A stretch of 15,255 bases of DNA, from the NCBI GenBank assembly GCA_027056615.1, contig JALUKJ010000066.1, positions 1 to 15,255 on the forward strand. Reading direction: 5' to 3'. Below are positions 13,273 through 15,255 of the stretch, one piece after another. The number at the start of each line of letters is the position of its first letter. Positions within the stretch are counted from its first letter, which is position 1. The notes beneath the pieces are model-generated. The model was not told the origin of the DNA, made no database searches, and was given only the letters and a program-made list of their open reading frames with translations. Source of the DNA: Campylobacteraceae bacterium (GTDB lineage: Bacteria > Campylobacterota > Campylobacteria > Campylobacterales > Sulfurovaceae). The translations under genes were made by a program, and so were the position numbers.

Positions 13273-13917
13273 ATGAAAACTGCTATATTACTAAGCACAC
13301 TAATTTCCTTTACCTTTGCTACACAAGATGTAGATATAGTTAAAATAAATAGAGACATCTCCTCTATAACAACACAAGATTCAGGTCAAAAAATTGAGAT
13401 AAAAAGAGTACAAGATGTTAATAATAGACTAACCGATGACTTTACAAAGACATCTCGTGCTTGTCCTCCATTTTGTATACAACCTACCAAAGTTGACCCC
13501 AATATTGATACCATCGCTGAACTTGAAGTTTTTAAATTTATGAAAAATCAGATTATACAGCATAAGGGAGTTCTTATAGATGCAAGGTTAAAGAGTTGGT
13601 TTGAGCTAGAGACAATTCCATCTTCAATCAATATGCCTTACCTTGTATTAGTTAATAGTAATAAGAAAAAAATTGCTAAAATATTTCAAATTTTAGGTAT
13701 GAAAATAGATAATAGTGGTCATTGGAATTTTGACAACGCAAAAGAGCTAACTATTTTTGATAATGGTGTTTGGTGTGCTCAAGCAACTCATCTTATTAAA
13801 ACTCTTGTAAAATATAAATATCCAACGTCAAAAATACACTACTACCGTTCAGGTCTTCAAGGTTGGAAACTCTTAGGTTTAACTACTGTTATTCATAAAG
13901 AGATTAGAAAAGATTAA
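13273..13917 (+). CDS. Exported rhodanese-like domain protein
   Basis: A 214-residue protein with a signal peptide (about 1-17, cleavage near TFA) and a rhodanese-like domain from about residue 80 to the end. The domain shows LIDAR (101-105), SSINMPY (117-123) for the usual A/P-rich turn, C168 in NGVWCAQAT at the active-site loop, and the closing YYRSGLQGWKLLGL (190-203). Rhodaneses carry sulfur as a persulfide on this cysteine. Before the domain is a second pair, C64 and C68 in RACPPFCIQPT, a motif I associate with periplasmic rhodaneses of sulfur-metabolising Campylobacterota; it could be a disulfide or a sulfur relay. AGGAAG lies about seven bases before the ATG. The -10 box is unclear (TATAGA at 13248 is possible). 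A sulfur-handling role is inferred; the substrate is unknown. Confidence 0.87.
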   Translation: MKTAILLSTLISFTFATQDVDIVKINRDISSITTQDSGQKIEIKRVQDVNNRLTDDFTKTSRACPPFCIQPTKVDPNIDTIAELEVFKFMKNQIIQHKGVLIDARLKSWFELETIPSSINMPYLVLVNSNKKKIAKIFQILGMKIDNSGHWNFDNAKELTIFDNGVWCAQATHLIKTLVKYKYPTSKIHYYRSGLQGWKLLGLTTVIHKEIRKD

Positions 13918-13933
13918 ATAAGGTGGGGTTGAC

Positions 13934-13981
13934 TCTTAAAGAGTAAAGATAAGATACGCTTTCCTCTTTTAGATTTTTTTT
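13934..13981 (+). terminator. Probable terminator after the rhodanese-like gene
   Basis: TCTTAAAGAG (13934-13943) can pair with CTCTTTTAGA (13964-13973) with one mismatch, directly followed by eight T (13974-13981). The 20-base loop is long. Within the first arm there is also a small palindrome, ACTCTT-A-AAGAGT (13932-13944). The remaining 44 bases up to the trpS stop contain GTTAG/CTAAC (14005-14009, 14018-14022), a weak stem without a T-run on either strand. Confidence 0.5.
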
Positions 13982-14025
13982 GCTATTTATTAGGATAACT
14001 CTTAGTTAGGAATATTACTAACATA

Positions 14026-14991
14026 TTATAAAATGCCCACAGCCTCACGAACTTTAGCCATCTTCTCATCAGCTATTTTTTGCATTTTATTTGCACCATC
14101 ATTTAAAATATCTCTTACAATATCAGGATGATTCAAATAGTACTCACGCTTCTCTCTAGCCTCTGCAAACTCATTCCAAATAAGCTCTTTTAGATACTTT
14201 TTAAAGTGTCCATAACCCTCTTTTCCACTCTTATAACGTTTTTGAAGTTCAACTTTTCGTTCATCATCTAAAAATAGAGAGGCTATGTTGTAGATATTAC
14301 ACCCCTCATACTCTAAAGGTTCACCTAATGGTGTTGAGGAACTAATTATTTTATTACAGCGTTTTTGGAGTTTTTTTTCTGTTTCCATAAAAATATCAAT
14401 AGCATTATCATAAGATTTTGACATTTTTTGCCCATCTATTCCAGCAATAGTAGCAACCTCTTCATTGACTACATGTTCAGGTAGAGTAAAAATCTCTCCA
14501 TACTCATTGTTAAATTTAGTAGCAATATCACGAGTAATTTCAACATGTTGAATTTGGTCTTTTCCTACAGGTACTTTTTGGGTATCTATAAGTAAAATAT
14601 CAGCAGCCATAAGTACAGGATAAGAGAAAAGTGCATGGTTTGCAGGAATTCCTTTTGCTATTTTATCTTTATAGGAGTGAGCTCTCTCTAGTAGTCCCAT
14701 TGGTGTAAATTTTGAGAGTATCCAGTAGAGTTCAAGTACTTGTGGTACGTCACTTTGAAGCCAAAAAGTGGTTTTTTTTGGGTCTATTCCTAAAGAGAGA
14801 TAATCTACAACAGCATCAAATGTTAGCTCTTTTAGAAGCTTTGCATTTTTTGAGGTTGTCAAAGAGTGGTAGTTTGCAATAAAAGTAAATAGTTCCTCTT
14901 TTTCTTGAAGCTCTATCATTGGTTTCATTGCTCCAAAATAGTTACCAATATGAAGTTTTCCAGAAGCTTGAATTCCTGTTAATACACGCAT
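14026..14991 (-). CDS. trpS: Tryptophanyl-tRNA synthetase
   Basis: A class I aminoacyl-tRNA synthetase that charges tRNA-Trp with tryptophan using ATP. The 321 residues fit the compact bacterial form. The HIGH motif appears as HIGN (14-17) after TGIQASGKL, and the KMSKS loop as KMSKSYDN (189-196). Other hallmarks are ADILLIDTQKVPVGKDQIQHVE (130-151), which builds the tryptophan pocket, and SYPVLMAA. On the minus strand AAGGG (15001-14997) lies five bases before the ATG. It is transcribed alone towards the rhodanese-like gene. Confidence 0.97.
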   Translation of the reverse strand: MRVLTGIQASGKLHIGNYFGAMKPMIELQEKEELFTFIANYHSLTTSKNAKLLKELTFDAVVDYLSLGIDPKKTTFWLQSDVPQVLELYWILSKFTPMGLLERAHSYKDKIAKGIPANHALFSYPVLMAADILLIDTQKVPVGKDQIQHVEITRDIATKFNNEYGEIFTLPEHVVNEEVATIAGIDGQKMSKSYDNAIDIFMETEKKLQKRCNKIISSSTPLGEPLEYEGCNIYNIASLFLDDERKVELQKRYKSGKEGYGHFKKYLKELIWNEFAEAREKREYYLNHPDIVRDILNDGANKMQKIADEKMAKVREAVGIL

Positions 14992-15026
14992 GATTTCCCT
15001 TATTGTAGTTATAAAATATTGATTGA

Positions 15027-15032
15027 ATTATA
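15027..15032 (-). promoter_or_regulatory. -10 box (TATAAT, minus strand) for trpS
   Basis: On the minus strand TATAAT follows TTTCGC and precedes the trpS ATG by about 35 bases, for a leader of about 29 nt. No T-box or trp leader peptide fits in so short a leader. Confidence 0.6.
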
Positions 15033-15090
15033 GCGAAATTATTGTTGTTTAATATATAAATAAACTTTAATATTATATATAGTTGTTATA

Positions 15091-15124
15091 TTTTATATTG
15101 TTTTATGATGTTTTATTGTATTAT
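15091..15124 (+). promoter_or_regulatory. Phased T-tracts with possible -10 box before the right-edge gene
   Basis: TTTTAT begins at 15091, 15101 and 15111, exactly one helical turn apart, followed by TATTAT (15119-15124) as a possible -10 box. Periodic T-tracts upstream of the -10 box are a known feature of Campylobacterota sigma-70 promoters. The implied leader would be only about 15 nt. Confidence 0.4.
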
Positions 15125-15144
15125 TGTATCACAAGGATGAAATC

Positions 15145-15255
15145 ATGAAGAAGTTATTATATATTTCTCTTATTGTACCCATTTTTTTAGTTGCAGGATT
15201 AAATTTAAATAAAGTAAGTGAGATACTTACTGAAATTAAACCTGTTAGCTCAAAT
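15145..15255 (+). CDS. N-terminal part of an exported protein (runs off the right edge)
   Basis: Thirty-seven codons are open to the end of the window from ATG 15145, with AAGGA (15133-15137) seven bases before it. The product begins MKKLLYISLIVPIFLVAGLN, a classic signal peptide or membrane anchor with a KK n-region and a core of about 14 hydrophobic residues. Cleavage after LVAG or nearby is possible; there is no lipobox cysteine. An overlapping ATG at 15137 stops after three codons. The visible mature part is too short to assign a family. Divergent from trpS, with about 150 bases of very AT-rich DNA between them. Confidence 0.75.
   Translation, partial: MKKLLYISLIVPIFLVAGLNLNKVSEILTEIKPVSSN

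Noticed and set aside
1-15255. tRNA, rRNA, prophage, insertion sequence or toxin-antitoxin genes
   Set aside because: I looked for cloverleaf tails (GGTTCGAATCC-like), rRNA segments, transposase or integrase motifs and small paired genes on both strands and saw none.

Overview
The window reads as a stretch of chromosome from an AT-rich member of the Campylobacterota (formerly Epsilonproteobacteria), most like the Sulfurimonas/Sulfurovum side of the phylum. The evidence is twofold. The gene order TPR protein - rnhA - rnc - aroC matches the order I remember from Helicobacter pylori (HP0660-HP0663) and Campylobacter jejuni (Cj1637c-Cj1634c), and the pair ispA - tkt also occurs in C. jejuni. The promoters are of the Campylobacterota sigma-70 type, with a good TATAAT-like -10 box, no clear -35 box and T-rich upstream DNA. 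The genus is not decided by what can be seen.

Layout. Positions 1-3500 hold a compact operon: a membrane-anchored TPR protein with a C-terminal zinc ribbon (LapB-like architecture), RNase HI, RNase III and chorismate synthase. It is interrupted between rnhA and rnc by two GC-rich palindromes in inverted orientation, a REPIN-like element. Then come a small orphan lipoprotein (3582-4178), purM (4277-5272), and a LysR regulator whose start codon lies where transcription should begin (5362-6279). The LysR gene converges on an unrecognised 477-residue protein (6303-7736, minus). Divergent from that is a DUF475/TerC-type membrane protein (7959-8942), then a cold-shock protein with a long leader (9109-9327), an FPP synthase-transketolase operon (9462-12318), a PEB4-like periplasmic PPIase (12382-13200), a periplasmic rhodanese-like protein (13273-13917), trpS on the minus strand (14026-14991), and the first 37 codons of an exported protein running off the right edge.

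Most of the window is housekeeping: RNA processing, aromatic, purine and isoprenoid biosynthesis, the pentose phosphate pathway, tRNA charging and periplasmic folding. No defence system, prophage, transposase gene, tRNA, rRNA or CRISPR array was seen. The parts that stand out are the inverted palindrome pair, the unrecognised 477-residue protein, the LapB-like protein, the LysR gene with no leader, and several inverted or phased repeats at promoters. Three genes (TPR, rnhA, DUF475) are best read as starting at TTG codons with strong ribosome binding sites.
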